7,169 nucleotides of DNA from Bacteroidia bacterium (GTDB lineage Bacteria; Bacteroidota; Bacteroidia; Bacteroidales; Paludibacteraceae). The notes beneath the pieces were generated by a model. That model was not told the origin of the DNA. It saw only the letters and a program-made list of their open reading frames with translations, and did no database searches. Below, in pieces: positions 1 through 5,169 of the stretch. The stretch spans positions 1 through 7,169 of the forward strand of contig JAGKVE010000089.1 of the NCBI GenBank assembly GCA_021152555.1, in the 5' to 3' direction. Position 1 is the first letter of the stretch. Every line of letters starts with the position of its first letter. A program made the position numbers and the translations under genes.

Positions 1-34
1 ACCCTGCCCCTCCCCTCAAGGGAGGGATAGAGGG
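1..34. repeat. C/G-rich palindromic dispersed repeat, partial copy at window edge
   Basis: The core CCCTCCC (8-14), loop CTCAA, GGGAGGG (20-26) is a perfect 7-bp inverted repeat. The same 19-base core is found again at 7122-7140, right after the last gene. The copy runs to within ten bases of the recF start, so its G-rich right side takes the place of a normal leader and ribosome binding site. The left end lies outside the window, so the full length cannot be judged. There is no T-run after the hairpin, so it is not an ordinary intrinsic terminator on the plus strand. Confidence 0.75.
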
Positions 35-43
35 ATGAGAAGT

Positions 44-1297
44 ATGATTTTGCAATCCTTAAACATATTGAATTACCGCAATATACGCGAGGCGAGTTTG
101 GAGTTTAGTTCCAAGCTCAACTGCTTCGTCGGGCTTAACGGGCAAGGAAAAACCAATATATTAGACGCTATCTACCTCCTCTCATTCACAAAATCTGCGT
201 TCACTGCCCAAGACAGTCTCAATATCACCCACGGCGAAGAAATGGCATTTGTTCAGGGCAGTTATATAACCCCACCCCAACCCTCCCCCAAAGGGAGGGA
301 GTATTCTGACGCATCGCATATCGCCTCCCTTGAGGGGAGGCCGGGTGGGGTTACCACAATCGCTTGTGGTCTCCGCAAAGGCGTGAAGAAACAGTTCAGG
401 AAGGACAAGAAAGACTATCAGAGACTGATTGACCATATAGGATTTATTCCGTTAGTAATGATCAGCCCGAGTGACCAACAACTCATTGATGAGGGGTCCG
501 ATGAACGAAGACGGTTCATGGATGTCGTTATCAGTCAGTTAGACCGCAAATATCTGGATTGTCTAACCCAATACAACGCACTCCTCAAACAGCGCAACGC
601 GCTCTTGAAGCAACTTGCGGACAAATACCCTTCCCCACTTCAGGGGGAGTCGGAGGGGGCTGCTCTTCTCGAAGTACTGGAGTGGCAGATGGCTGAGCCG
701 GCGGAGTATATTTTTAAAGCAAGAACACAGTTCTTTGAGGCTTTCAACCCCTCTTTTGCGAGGACATACGCACAGATTAGCGCCTCAGCAGAGATTCCGA
801 ATCTCCGCTATATTTCTCAACTCCAAGACCGCGATTTGCGAGAGGCGTATGTCAAGACTCGGCAACGGGATCTGATACTCGGTTGGACGAGTCAAGGGCC
901 GCATAAGGATGATTTGGATATGCGTCTCGGCGACTACCCGCTCAAGCAAGTCGGCTCCCAAGGACAGCAACGTACTTTCGTCCTCGCAATGAAATTGGCA
1001 CAAGCTTTGTACTTATCAAGAGTCGAAAGTCAAAAGTCGAAAGTCGAAAGCAGCAAGCCTATCCTCTTGCTCGACGATATTTTCGACAGGCTGGACAGCG
1101 AACGAGTGGAACGGATTGTAGAGATGGTGCAGGGCGATGAGTTCGGGCAGATATTTATTACCGACACCGACCGCGAACACCTTACTGAGATACTGAAGCC
1201 AAATGAGAATGCCAAGATTTTCCATGTAGAAGGAGGGAGAATTCTTAGCCCCGAGGGGGCACGATTATTTTCGACAAGCGAAAATCTTGAGAATTGA
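44..1297 (+). CDS. recF: DNA replication and repair protein RecF, with repeat-derived insertions
   Basis: RecF is an SMC-like ATPase that binds gapped DNA and helps RecO and RecR load RecA in the cytoplasm. The protein opens with MILQSLNILNYRN, as RecF proteins do, so ATG 44 is preferred over ATG 35. Walker A is GLNGQGKTN (residues 30-38), the ABC-type signature is SQGQQRT (305-311) and Walker B is ILLLDD (340-345) followed by IFDRLD. All catalytic motifs are intact. At 417 residues it is about 50 longer than I expect for RecF of this phylum. The excess matches three low-complexity stretches: residues about 75-104 (palindromic repeat), 195-205 (second palindrome) and 327-338 (VESQKSKVESSK, heptamer repeat). 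All keep the frame and lie in loops, so the protein is probably functional. The stop overlaps the start of the next gene in TTGA. Identity is secure; the insertions are inferred from comparison with remembered family members. Confidence 0.95.
   Translation: MILQSLNILNYRNIREASLEFSSKLNCFVGLNGQGKTNILDAIYLLSFTKSAFTAQDSLNITHGEEMAFVQGSYITPPQPSPKGREYSDASHIASLEGRPGGVTTIACGLRKGVKKQFRKDKKDYQRLIDHIGFIPLVMISPSDQQLIDEGSDERRRFMDVVISQLDRKYLDCLTQYNALLKQRNALLKQLADKYPSPLQGESEGAALLEVLEWQMAEPAEYIFKARTQFFEAFNPSFARTYAQISASAEIPNLRYISQLQDRDLREAYVKTRQRDLILGWTSQGPHKDDLDMRLGDYPLKQVGSQGQQRTFVLAMKLAQALYLSRVESQKSKVESSKPILLLDDIFDRLDSERVERIVEMVQGDEFGQIFITDTDREHLTEILKPNENAKIFHVEGGRILSPEGARLFSTSENLEN
267..353. repeat. Complete composite palindromic element inserted in phase inside recF
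   Basis: The element is bounded by perfect 11-base terminal inverted repeats, TAACCCCACCC (267-277) and GGGTGGGGTTA (343-353). Inside each end is a second small palindrome (CCCTCCCCC..AGGGAGGG on the left, CTCCCTTGAGGGGAGG on the right), with about 23 bases of unrelated spacer between them. Its length is 87 bp, exactly 29 codons, so the recF frame is kept. It encodes a Pro/Gly-rich stretch beginning TPPQPSPKGRE between the conserved RecF segments VQGSY and CGLRKGVKKQF. The layout resembles paired REP sequences (BIME-like) or a tiny non-autonomous element. I see no clear target duplication. Confidence 0.8.
627..660. repeat. Second palindromic repeat inside recF (short form)
   Basis: A C-rich half (CCCTTCCCC, 628-636) and a G-rich half (GGGGGAGTCGGAGGGGG, 643-659) enclose a short loop. 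This gives the residues YPSPLQGESEG at about 195-205 of RecF, in a region where RecF homologues vary between the helix with QRNALLKQ and the segment EVLEWQMAE. Only one hairpin is present, unlike the double element at 267-353. The frame is kept. Membership of the same family is judged by eye from base composition and layout. Confidence 0.6.
1021..1057. repeat. Heptamer array GTCRAAA, copy A (in recF)
   Basis: Four successive heptamers GTCGAAA, GTCAAAA, GTCGAAA, GTCGAAA followed by GCAGCAAG form a 37-base stretch that recurs without a mismatch at 2349-2385. In recF it encodes VESQKSKVESSK directly before the Walker B strand PILLLDD. Three heptamers are 21 bases, so gain or loss in threes keeps the reading frame. 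Confidence 0.9.
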
Positions 1298-1300
1298 GAG
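1287..1300. repeat. TTGAGAA/TTGAGAG heptamer pair at the recF stop
   Basis: Two adjacent heptamers, TTGAGAA (1287-1293) and TTGAGAG (1294-1300), contain both the recF stop (TGA 1295-1297) and the proposed TTG start of the next gene (1294-1296). Just upstream is a perfect inverted repeat ATTTTCG (1267-1273) / CGAAAAT (1279-1285). Two units are little evidence on their own; the presence of other heptamer arrays nearby makes the reading more likely. Confidence 0.45.
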
Positions 1301-2580
1301 TTTTTAGATACATATTAACCTTTGTACTTTGTACTTTGTCCCTTTGTACCTTAAAAGCCGAAATCGGGTTTAGGGGTGCGTGGATAGCGACGGTGGCAAA
1401 TATCGACTGGCCGTCCAAAGAGGCTGTGGGCAATGATTCGTTGCAGAAAGCAGAGATGACCTGGTTGTTGGATTCGCTGCAAAGCCTGGGACTGAATGCT
1501 ATCATTCTGCAAGTTCGTCCGACCGCTGATGCATTGTATTACAGCGAGTTAGAGCCGGTGAGTCATTGGTTAACCGGAAAGCAAGGAGAGTGGAAGCAAC
1601 CCCACCCGACCTCCCCACAAGGGGAGGAGACAGATTTCCAAATTCCGTGGGATCCTTTGGAGTGGACAATTTTCCAAGCGCACAAACGGGACATGGAAGT
1701 GCATGTATGGCTCAATCCGTACCGTGTGAATCTCGCCAAAACGGACACATCGATGATCTCTGCGGACCATATCTTCCGGAGACATCCGGAGTGGTTCTGG
1801 TGCTACGCCAGACAATGGTATTTTGACCCGGGTTTGGAGGAAACGCGCGAGTGGATCTGTACTGTTGTTCAAGATATCGTGCAACGGTATGATATTCAGG
1901 CTATTCACATGGACGACTATTTTTATCCCTATCCTTCAGGCAAACTACCGTTGCCGGACGCCGAGACGTTTCAGAAATACCCGCGGGGATTTGACAACAT
2001 AGAAGACTGGAGACGGAATAATGTCAATTTGGCGATACAAGCTATCAGCGAGACCATCCATGAATGCAAAGACAGTGTCGAGTTCGGCATATCGCCTTTC
2101 GGCGTATGGAGGAATGCGAGTGTCGATTCGACGGGAAGTGCCACTTCTGCCGGAATTACCAATTATGACGACCTGTACGCCGATATACGGCTGTGGATAA
2201 AGGAAGGTTGGATAGACTATGTACTGCCGCAGCTGTACTGGGAGATTGGCAAGAAAGCCGCGGACTATGAGGTTTTGGCGCATTGGTGGGCGAATGAAGT
2301 GCGCGGTACGAAATGCAAGTTATATATCGGAATGGCGCCGTACAGATTAGTCGAAAGTCAAAAGTCGAAAGTCGAAAGCAGCAAGTCGAACCCTTGGGCT
2401 ACCGGCAATGAGATTGGCCGGCAGATGAAGCTGAATAGGACGATTGAAGAGATCAGCGGCGAGTGCTTCTACTCCACCCGTCCGTTGTTGCGAAATCCGC
2501 GGCATGTATGCGACACCATTCGGTTGATTTATAAGGACGACAGGGCTCAGGAGACAACTGACTTCCTGCCGTGGGAATAA
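1294..2580 (+). CDS. Secreted GHL10-family (glycosyl-hydrolase-like 10, DUF187) protein
   Basis: Proteins of this family have a TIM-barrel glycosidase-like fold and are thought to act on polysaccharide or cell-wall glycans outside the cytoplasm; the substrate here is unknown. Residues 1-22 form a signal peptide (MRVFRYILTF, hydrophobic VLCTLSLCTL, then KA). The domain follows: FRGAWIATVANIDWP (26-40), LNAIILQVRPTADALY (67-82), VHVWLNPYR (136-144), IQAIHMDDYFYPYP (201-214), FGISPFGVWRN (264-274) and YVLPQLYWEIG (309-319), all family hallmarks. The acidic pair in HMDDYF is a likely active-site feature. TTG 1294 is chosen because an in-frame TGA lies at 1288-1290 and later starts lose the signal peptide; it overlaps recF by four bases, suggesting coupled translation. 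Residues about 97-115 (QPHPTSPQGEE) and 353-364 (VESQKSKVESSK) are repeat-derived. The end, LPWE, looks short for the family and abuts a gene fragment, so the C-terminus may be truncated. Confidence 0.88.
   Translation: MRVFRYILTFVLCTLSLCTLKAEIGFRGAWIATVANIDWPSKEAVGNDSLQKAEMTWLLDSLQSLGLNAIILQVRPTADALYYSELEPVSHWLTGKQGEWKQPHPTSPQGEETDFQIPWDPLEWTIFQAHKRDMEVHVWLNPYRVNLAKTDTSMISADHIFRRHPEWFWCYARQWYFDPGLEETREWICTVVQDIVQRYDIQAIHMDDYFYPYPSGKLPLPDAETFQKYPRGFDNIEDWRRNNVNLAIQAISETIHECKDSVEFGISPFGVWRNASVDSTGSATSAGITNYDDLYADIRLWIKEGWIDYVLPQLYWEIGKKAADYEVLAHWWANEVRGTKCKLYIGMAPYRLVESQKSKVESSKSNPWATGNEIGRQMKLNRTIEEISGECFYSTRPLLRNPRHVCDTIRLIYKDDRAQETTDFLPWE
1321..1353. repeat. TTTGTAC heptamer array encoding the signal-peptide core
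   Basis: The stretch reads TTTGTAC, TTTGTAC, TTTGTCC, then CTTTGTACC and TTA. It encodes FVLCTLSLCTL, the hydrophobic core of the GHL10 signal peptide. A related sequence in the opposite orientation, GGGACAAAGGGACA, is found at 7147-7160 beside the last palindromic repeat, so this too looks like a dispersed motif and not only local coding bias. Confidence 0.6.
1598..1630. repeat. Palindromic repeat inside the GHL10 gene
   Basis: AACCCCACCCGA is followed by a perfect 7-bp hairpin, CCTCCCC (1610-1616), loop ACAA, GGGGAGG (1621-1627). The AACCCCACCC end matches the ends of the copies at 267 and 7108. It encodes QPHPTSPQGEE between the conserved segments HWLTGKQG and PWDPLEW. It is a single-hairpin copy and keeps the frame. 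Confidence 0.75.
2349..2385. repeat. Heptamer array GTCRAAA, copy B (in the GHL10 gene)
   Basis: Identical over 37 bases to 1021-1057, with different flanking bases. It is read in the same phase as in recF, giving VESQKSKVESSK again, here between GMAPYRL and NPWATGNEIGRQMKLNR of the GHL10 domain. Perfect identity in two unrelated genes implies recent movement, conversion or strong constraint. Confidence 0.9.
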
Positions 2581-2900
2581 AAGGAACGACTCTATTACAC
2601 AATTTGTTTGGACGACTCCGTGCAAGTGGCGGAAGGTAATATACCTGAGAACTTTACCGTCCTTGGCGGCACCTCTGCCGATTTGGCCTTGCCGTTGAGT
2701 TTCAGTATGAATCAACTATTCTCCGGAAAAAGCAAAGCCAGTGTCAGCAATTTGGCTTGGAATGCGATAAGTCGGGGCGATTCGCCGAGTAAGATCACCG
2801 TCAACCTGCGTCCCGTGATTCGCGTCGGCGATGCCGCCATGAGTATTCCGAAAAGTATTCCCTTAACTTTCGAATATCCTACTCCCGGAGAGGGAGAAAG
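2581..2900 (+). pseudogene. C-terminal fragment of a LEA type 2 (WHy domain) protein
   Basis: Directly after the GHL10 stop and in the same frame, the sequence translates as KERLYYTICLDDSVQVAEGN, then LGGTSADLALPLSF, SVSNLAWNAISRGDSPSKI and LRPVIRVGDAAMSIPKSIPLTF. This is the pattern of the second half of Bacteroidetes LEA type 2 proteins (a strand with Y.I.L, .VAEGN, a hydrophobic LPLSF strand, and a final I.L.P.I...G....P..I strand). The first half, including a lipoprotein or secretion signal, is missing, and there is no start codon with a ribosome site. The frame has no stop before the terminator at 2910; it runs through terminator and promoter to 3024, which a working gene would not do. 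I read it as a remnant left by a deletion whose junction is near 2578. The family call rests on remembered sequence patterns. Confidence 0.6.
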
Positions 2901-2909
2901 AGTAAAAAT

Positions 2910-2942
2910 AAAAAAATCTGCATCAAAAGTGCGGATTTTTTT
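2910..2942 (+). terminator. Intrinsic terminator after the recF-GHL10-LEA segment
   Basis: A 12-bp stem (2910-2921 with 2931-2942, one G-T pair) with a nine-base loop ends in a run of seven T. The A-rich left arm makes it able to work in both directions. Its last T residues also supply the TTTG of the next promoter. Confidence 0.8.
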
Positions 2943-2971
2943 GTATATGTCAAATATTTGTTGTACTTTTG
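2940..2971 (+). promoter_or_regulatory. Bacteroidetes-type promoter of the polyvalent-kinase-like gene
   Basis: The -33 element is TTTG (2940-2943) and the -7 element TACTTTTG (2964-2971), 20 bases apart, matching TTTG-N19/20-TAnnTTTG. Transcription should begin near 2978, giving a leader of only about 15 bases before ATG 2993. The -33 box overlaps the T-run of the upstream terminator. Confidence 0.75.
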
Positions 2972-2992
2972 CAGTCGCGAAGTTGCAAAGAT

Positions 2993-3559
2993 ATGAACGA
3001 AGAGAGAATGATAGACATATATGAAAGTATCCACGAAAGCGGTTTCTCCGTTCGTACATTAGAGCTGATAGATAACTATATAAACGATATACTCAATGGA
3101 AGAACAAATCTTGATCGATTTAATCAACAAGAGCATGCAGGCCTCTGCCTTGCAGATTCGCCGCTCATTGGGGCGTATGCCGATACGTCTGTCATCAAAG
3201 AGCGCACGTCTATCTATTCCACATTAGACAAAGCATTGGAGGCAATCGTGCTCCACAATGCCTTGTTTCCGGAAACACAGATGACCACTATCGGTTTTAC
3301 TCGCGATTCAGACGGATTATTCCGAATCATCCTCACGCAACCTTACATCGGATGCCAACGACTCGCAACCAAGGCAGAGATCGATGAGATGGTAGGTGCG
3401 AAAGGCTTTCATGACAATGGTGACGGCAACGGAGTAAACTATATCAACGAACGTCTACACCTCGAAGATATGCATCCTGCGAATGTCTTCATCGATCCGC
3501 AATCCGGCAAACCCATTTGTATTGATTGTATCGTTAAATTTAGGAAGAACGAACAATAA
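2993..3559 (+). CDS. Polyvalent-kinase-like domain protein (188 residues)
   Basis: The C-terminal half carries a shrunken kinase-like pattern: LTQPYIG (114-120, hinge-like), a catalytic-loop-like LEDMHPANVFID (157-168) with H161 and N164, and ICIDCIVKF (175-183), where D178 would stand at the metal-binding position of DFG. This fits the putative polyvalent protein kinase domains known mostly from phage and conjugative-element polyvalent proteins. The N-terminal 70 residues are helical (SIHESGFSVRTLELIDNYI) and unassigned. No Walker or phage structural motif and no signal peptide are seen, so the protein should be cytosolic. ATG 2993 follows the promoter by a proper distance; ATG 3008 is a possible alternative. 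It stands as a single gene with its own promoter and no mobile-element neighbours in view. Whether it phosphorylates anything is unknown; a glycine-rich loop and catalytic lysine are not obvious. Confidence 0.6.
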   Translation: MNEERMIDIYESIHESGFSVRTLELIDNYINDILNGRTNLDRFNQQEHAGLCLADSPLIGAYADTSVIKERTSIYSTLDKALEAIVLHNALFPETQMTTIGFTRDSDGLFRIILTQPYIGCQRLATKAEIDEMVGAKGFHDNGDGNGVNYINERLHLEDMHPANVFIDPQSGKPICIDCIVKFRKNEQ

Positions 3560-3601
3560 CCATCGTCGCTTGCCGACGTAAAACAGCAAGGACATATAAA
3601 G

Positions 3602-3793
3602 TATAAACAAAGCGTTTGTACTCCTTCACCAGAAAATCGCCAATTTTCTAACGCAAGAAGGACAATCCGAACGCCAGCAATGTCTGTATTTACAATAGTA
3701 GATATAGTGTTGCGTGGGTGATTGTATAATCTTGCGTGGGTGTTTGGCGATACCTCTGGTGGAAATACAAATCTCCCACGTTTTGTTTTTATA
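3602..3793 (+). ncRNA. Rod-shaped structured RNA candidate, 6S-like
   Basis: This gene-free stretch folds end to end into one long interrupted helix. Paired arms, from outside in: 3602-3614 with 3779-3793; 3615-3620 with 3766-3771; 3627-3633 with 3755-3761; 3636-3643 with 3744-3751; 3651-3658 with 3730-3737; 3662-3667 with 3720-3725; 3671-3674 with 3712-3715; 3680-3685 with 3700-3705. About 58 pairs form, with small nearly symmetric internal loops. Length (about 190) and shape resemble 6S RNA, which binds RNA polymerase holoenzyme; I also have in mind the Bacteroidales-1 motif but cannot verify the match. The plus strand is preferred because it ends in a T-rich tract (3781-3790). An alternative hairpin, CGTGGG (3735-3740) with CCCACG (3775-3780), would form a classic terminator. 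No consensus promoter is seen just upstream on either strand, which is the main weakness. Confidence 0.55.
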
Positions 3794-3838
3794 TAATAAT
3801 GGTTGAGGGAGACAACCAAACAAAAAAAATTTATATTT

Positions 3839-4207
3839 ATGAAAAAGCTAATTATTGCTACTTTCGTAGTATGCGCATTTGTTCTTTCAAGTTGCTCGTA
3901 TGGCCGCTACCTTGGTCATTCTGAAAATGTTAACGTGAACCAGACACAAGTAGTTCTCTCGAATGCAAACTTCAAAGTTGTTAAACAAGTATCTACGATT
4001 GTCATCTTCGAACAGAAGTACAATTTCAAGAAAAACCAGCTTAAGGAATCTGCTTATGCTGCGCTTTTGAGAGAGGCAAAATTACAAAGCTCACAAGCCT
4101 TGATTAATGTTACTTTTGAAGAGGTTCAGCGTGTAAGCGGAGCTATGGTTCCCAAGACACAAAGCGCCGTATTAGTTCAAGGAACTATCATTGAGTTCAC
4201 AAAGTAA
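3839..4207 (+). CDS. Small lipoprotein, DUF6567-like
   Basis: A 122-residue protein with a lipoprotein signal: MKK, hydrophobic LIIATFVVCAFV, and lipobox LSSC with the lipidated cysteine at 19. It is therefore expected to be anchored in a membrane on the periplasmic or outer side. The mature part has NANFKVVKQVS (42-52) and an Ala-rich helix ending SSQALINVTFEE (84-95), a pattern I associate with the DUF6567 family of Bacteroidales, whose function is unknown. ATG 3839 is chosen because it starts the signal peptide exactly; the upstream TTG at 3803 would add residues before it. The leader is very A-rich without a Shine-Dalgarno site, as usual in this phylum. It lies 46 bases after the structured RNA candidate and is followed by a strong terminator. 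Confidence 0.7.
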   Translation: MKKLIIATFVVCAFVLSSCSYGRYLGHSENVNVNQTQVVLSNANFKVVKQVSTIVIFEQKYNFKKNQLKESAYAALLREAKLQSSQALINVTFEEVQRVSGAMVPKTQSAVLVQGTIIEFTK

Positions 4208-4213
4208 ATTCTT

Positions 4214-4249
4214 TTCGCGCAGTGTCGTTCCATTGCGCGAATTTTATTT
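4214..4249 (+). terminator. Intrinsic terminator after the lipoprotein gene
   Basis: Perfect 8-bp stem TTCGCGCA (4214-4221) / TGCGCGAA (4234-4241), 12-base loop, then TTTTATTT. The next ATG is only nine bases further on and no promoter fits between, so the next gene must depend on read-through or on a promoter inside the lipoprotein gene. The hairpin may thus set the ratio of the two products. Confidence 0.8.
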
Positions 4250-4257
4250 AGATCGTT

Positions 4258-4716
4258 ATGAAACATTCCTTATTATTTGTTGCAACTGTCTTCTTTTCTC
4301 TACCTATTTCAGCCCAAGACAAAGTTTGCCTATTCGAAGGCACTCGAATCAGCGTAATAACCACTAACGAAATGTCGTCTCAACGCTATCAAAATCCGAA
4401 CACAGTCATCGCGGCTGACGTATATGACCAGGATGGAGAATACATATTAATAAAAAAAGGCACCACCGTAGAAGTACAGACGCAAATTCAAAGAGCTTCC
4501 ACATATGACCAAGGGTTAATTGTCCTTCTCCCAATATCAACTACAGCTATAGATGGTCGGCAAATTGTTTTTCAAGATCAACCTGTAACCTTTAATGGAC
4601 AAGACGGAATACTTATTAGCCGGAAGAAAGTCAAAATAGCTGCCGGAACTGCGTTTGCTGCATACACGGCAAATACATATTGTTTCAAAATAGAGAAACT
4701 GAATAACACTAAATAG
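4258..4716 (+). CDS. Small secreted protein of unknown function
   Basis: 152 residues with a signal peptide (MKHS, LLFVATVFFSLPIS, cleavage near A19-Q20). The mature part is predicted all beta: FEGTRISVITT (26-36), a segment with YILIKKGTTVEVQ (62-74), LIVLLPISTTAIDGRQIVF (87-105) and KVKIAAGTAFAAYTANTY (124-141). The order "small value to be set, KGT.V, DG..I, IPAGT-like end" recalls small secreted beta-sandwich proteins of Bacteroidetes in which an attribute-like barrel is repeated. I do not recognise a named family. Three cysteines occur, C24 and C142 in the mature part could pair. It follows the lipoprotein gene in the same direction 50 bases on, with a terminator between, and probably shares its envelope setting. 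Confidence 0.7.
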   Translation: MKHSLLFVATVFFSLPISAQDKVCLFEGTRISVITTNEMSSQRYQNPNTVIAADVYDQDGEYILIKKGTTVEVQTQIQRASTYDQGLIVLLPISTTAIDGRQIVFQDQPVTFNGQDGILISRKKVKIAAGTAFAAYTANTYCFKIEKLNNTK

Positions 4717-4747
4717 TATTTAGACTTTATTCTACAGAGAGGTAAGG

Positions 4748-4780
4748 CAGCGGCGGCAGGGATGTCGCTACTGTTTTATT
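4748..4780 (+). terminator. Probable terminator between convergent genes
   Basis: CAGCGGCG (4748-4755) pairs with CGCTACTG (4766-4773) with one mismatch and one G-T pair, followed by TTTTATT. It would end transcription of the secreted-protein gene just before the tail of the minus-strand gene. The stem is imperfect, hence the moderate confidence. Confidence 0.45.
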
Positions 4781-5130
4781 TATAGATTTTGACGGTAGGC
4801 GGCGATGACGAAGCCGCGGAGGGTTTTGTAGATTTTGGCCGGGCGGCGGGAAGAGCGGGATGAAGCGAGGGCAAGGGAGTCGTGCCATTTATGGAGCCAT
4901 TCGTCGTGCTTGACAGGATCACGGAGGTCGGCATCAGCTTTTGCAGACGCTTCTTTGATGAGTTGGAAAGCTTGTCGTTGGGCATCGGTTATGGAGTCCG
5001 GATCACGGTGCTCAGGACAATGCGAGATAATCTCTTCGCCGAAACGGTTGGTAAGATAGAAACGATGTCCGTTAGGAGGGAGCTTGCCCGTATAGGATTT
5101 GAACTTTTTATCTAAGGTTGCTTTTGCCAT
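4780..5130 (-). CDS. Hypothetical basic protein, 116 residues
   Basis: I do not recognise this protein. It has no signal peptide or membrane segment and is rich in Lys, Arg, His and Asp. The N-terminal part GKLPPNGHRFYLTNRFGEEIISHCPEHRDP (about 15-44) looks like a short beta unit; residues 48-95 (TDAQRQAFQLIKEASAKADADL, then HDEWLHKWHDSLALA) look helical, and the end KIYKTLRGFVIAAYRQNL is basic and partly hydrophobic. That order, short beta segment, then T..QR..F..A...A.A.L.DP, then W..W, reminds me of small hypothetical proteins common in Bacteroidales genomes, but I cannot name one. ATG at 5130 is the first start after a good promoter. It is a single gene, convergent with its left neighbour and divergent from the scaffold gene. 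It is a real gene on the evidence of its promoter and its amino-acid pattern. Confidence 0.65.
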   Translation of the reverse strand: MAKATLDKKFKSYTGKLPPNGHRFYLTNRFGEEIISHCPEHRDPDSITDAQRQAFQLIKEASAKADADLRDPVKHDEWLHKWHDSLALASSRSSRRPAKIYKTLRGFVIAAYRQNL

Positions 5131-5169
5131 ATTGGTTATTGTTTGGATAGCAGTTTATTTCGATCTTCG

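Noticed and set aside
2880..2896. CTCCC-GGAGA-GGGAG as another copy of the palindromic repeat
   Set aside because: The arms are short and the flanking AACCCCACCC signature is absent.
2608..3024. A complete gene starting at TTG 2608
   Set aside because: The domain similarity begins before 2608 and the frame runs through a terminator, a promoter and the start of the next gene, so it is a fragment, not a gene.
3561..3580. CGTCG-CTTGC-CGACG hairpin after the kinase-like gene as a terminator
   Set aside because: Only five pairs and no T-run follow; it may lower read-through but cannot be called.
3439..3819. Minus-strand open frame of 126 codons over the end of the kinase-like gene and the RNA candidate
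   Set aside because: It overlaps a better supported plus-strand gene, has no promoter or protein-like pattern, and its openness over the RNA region follows from the rod structure.
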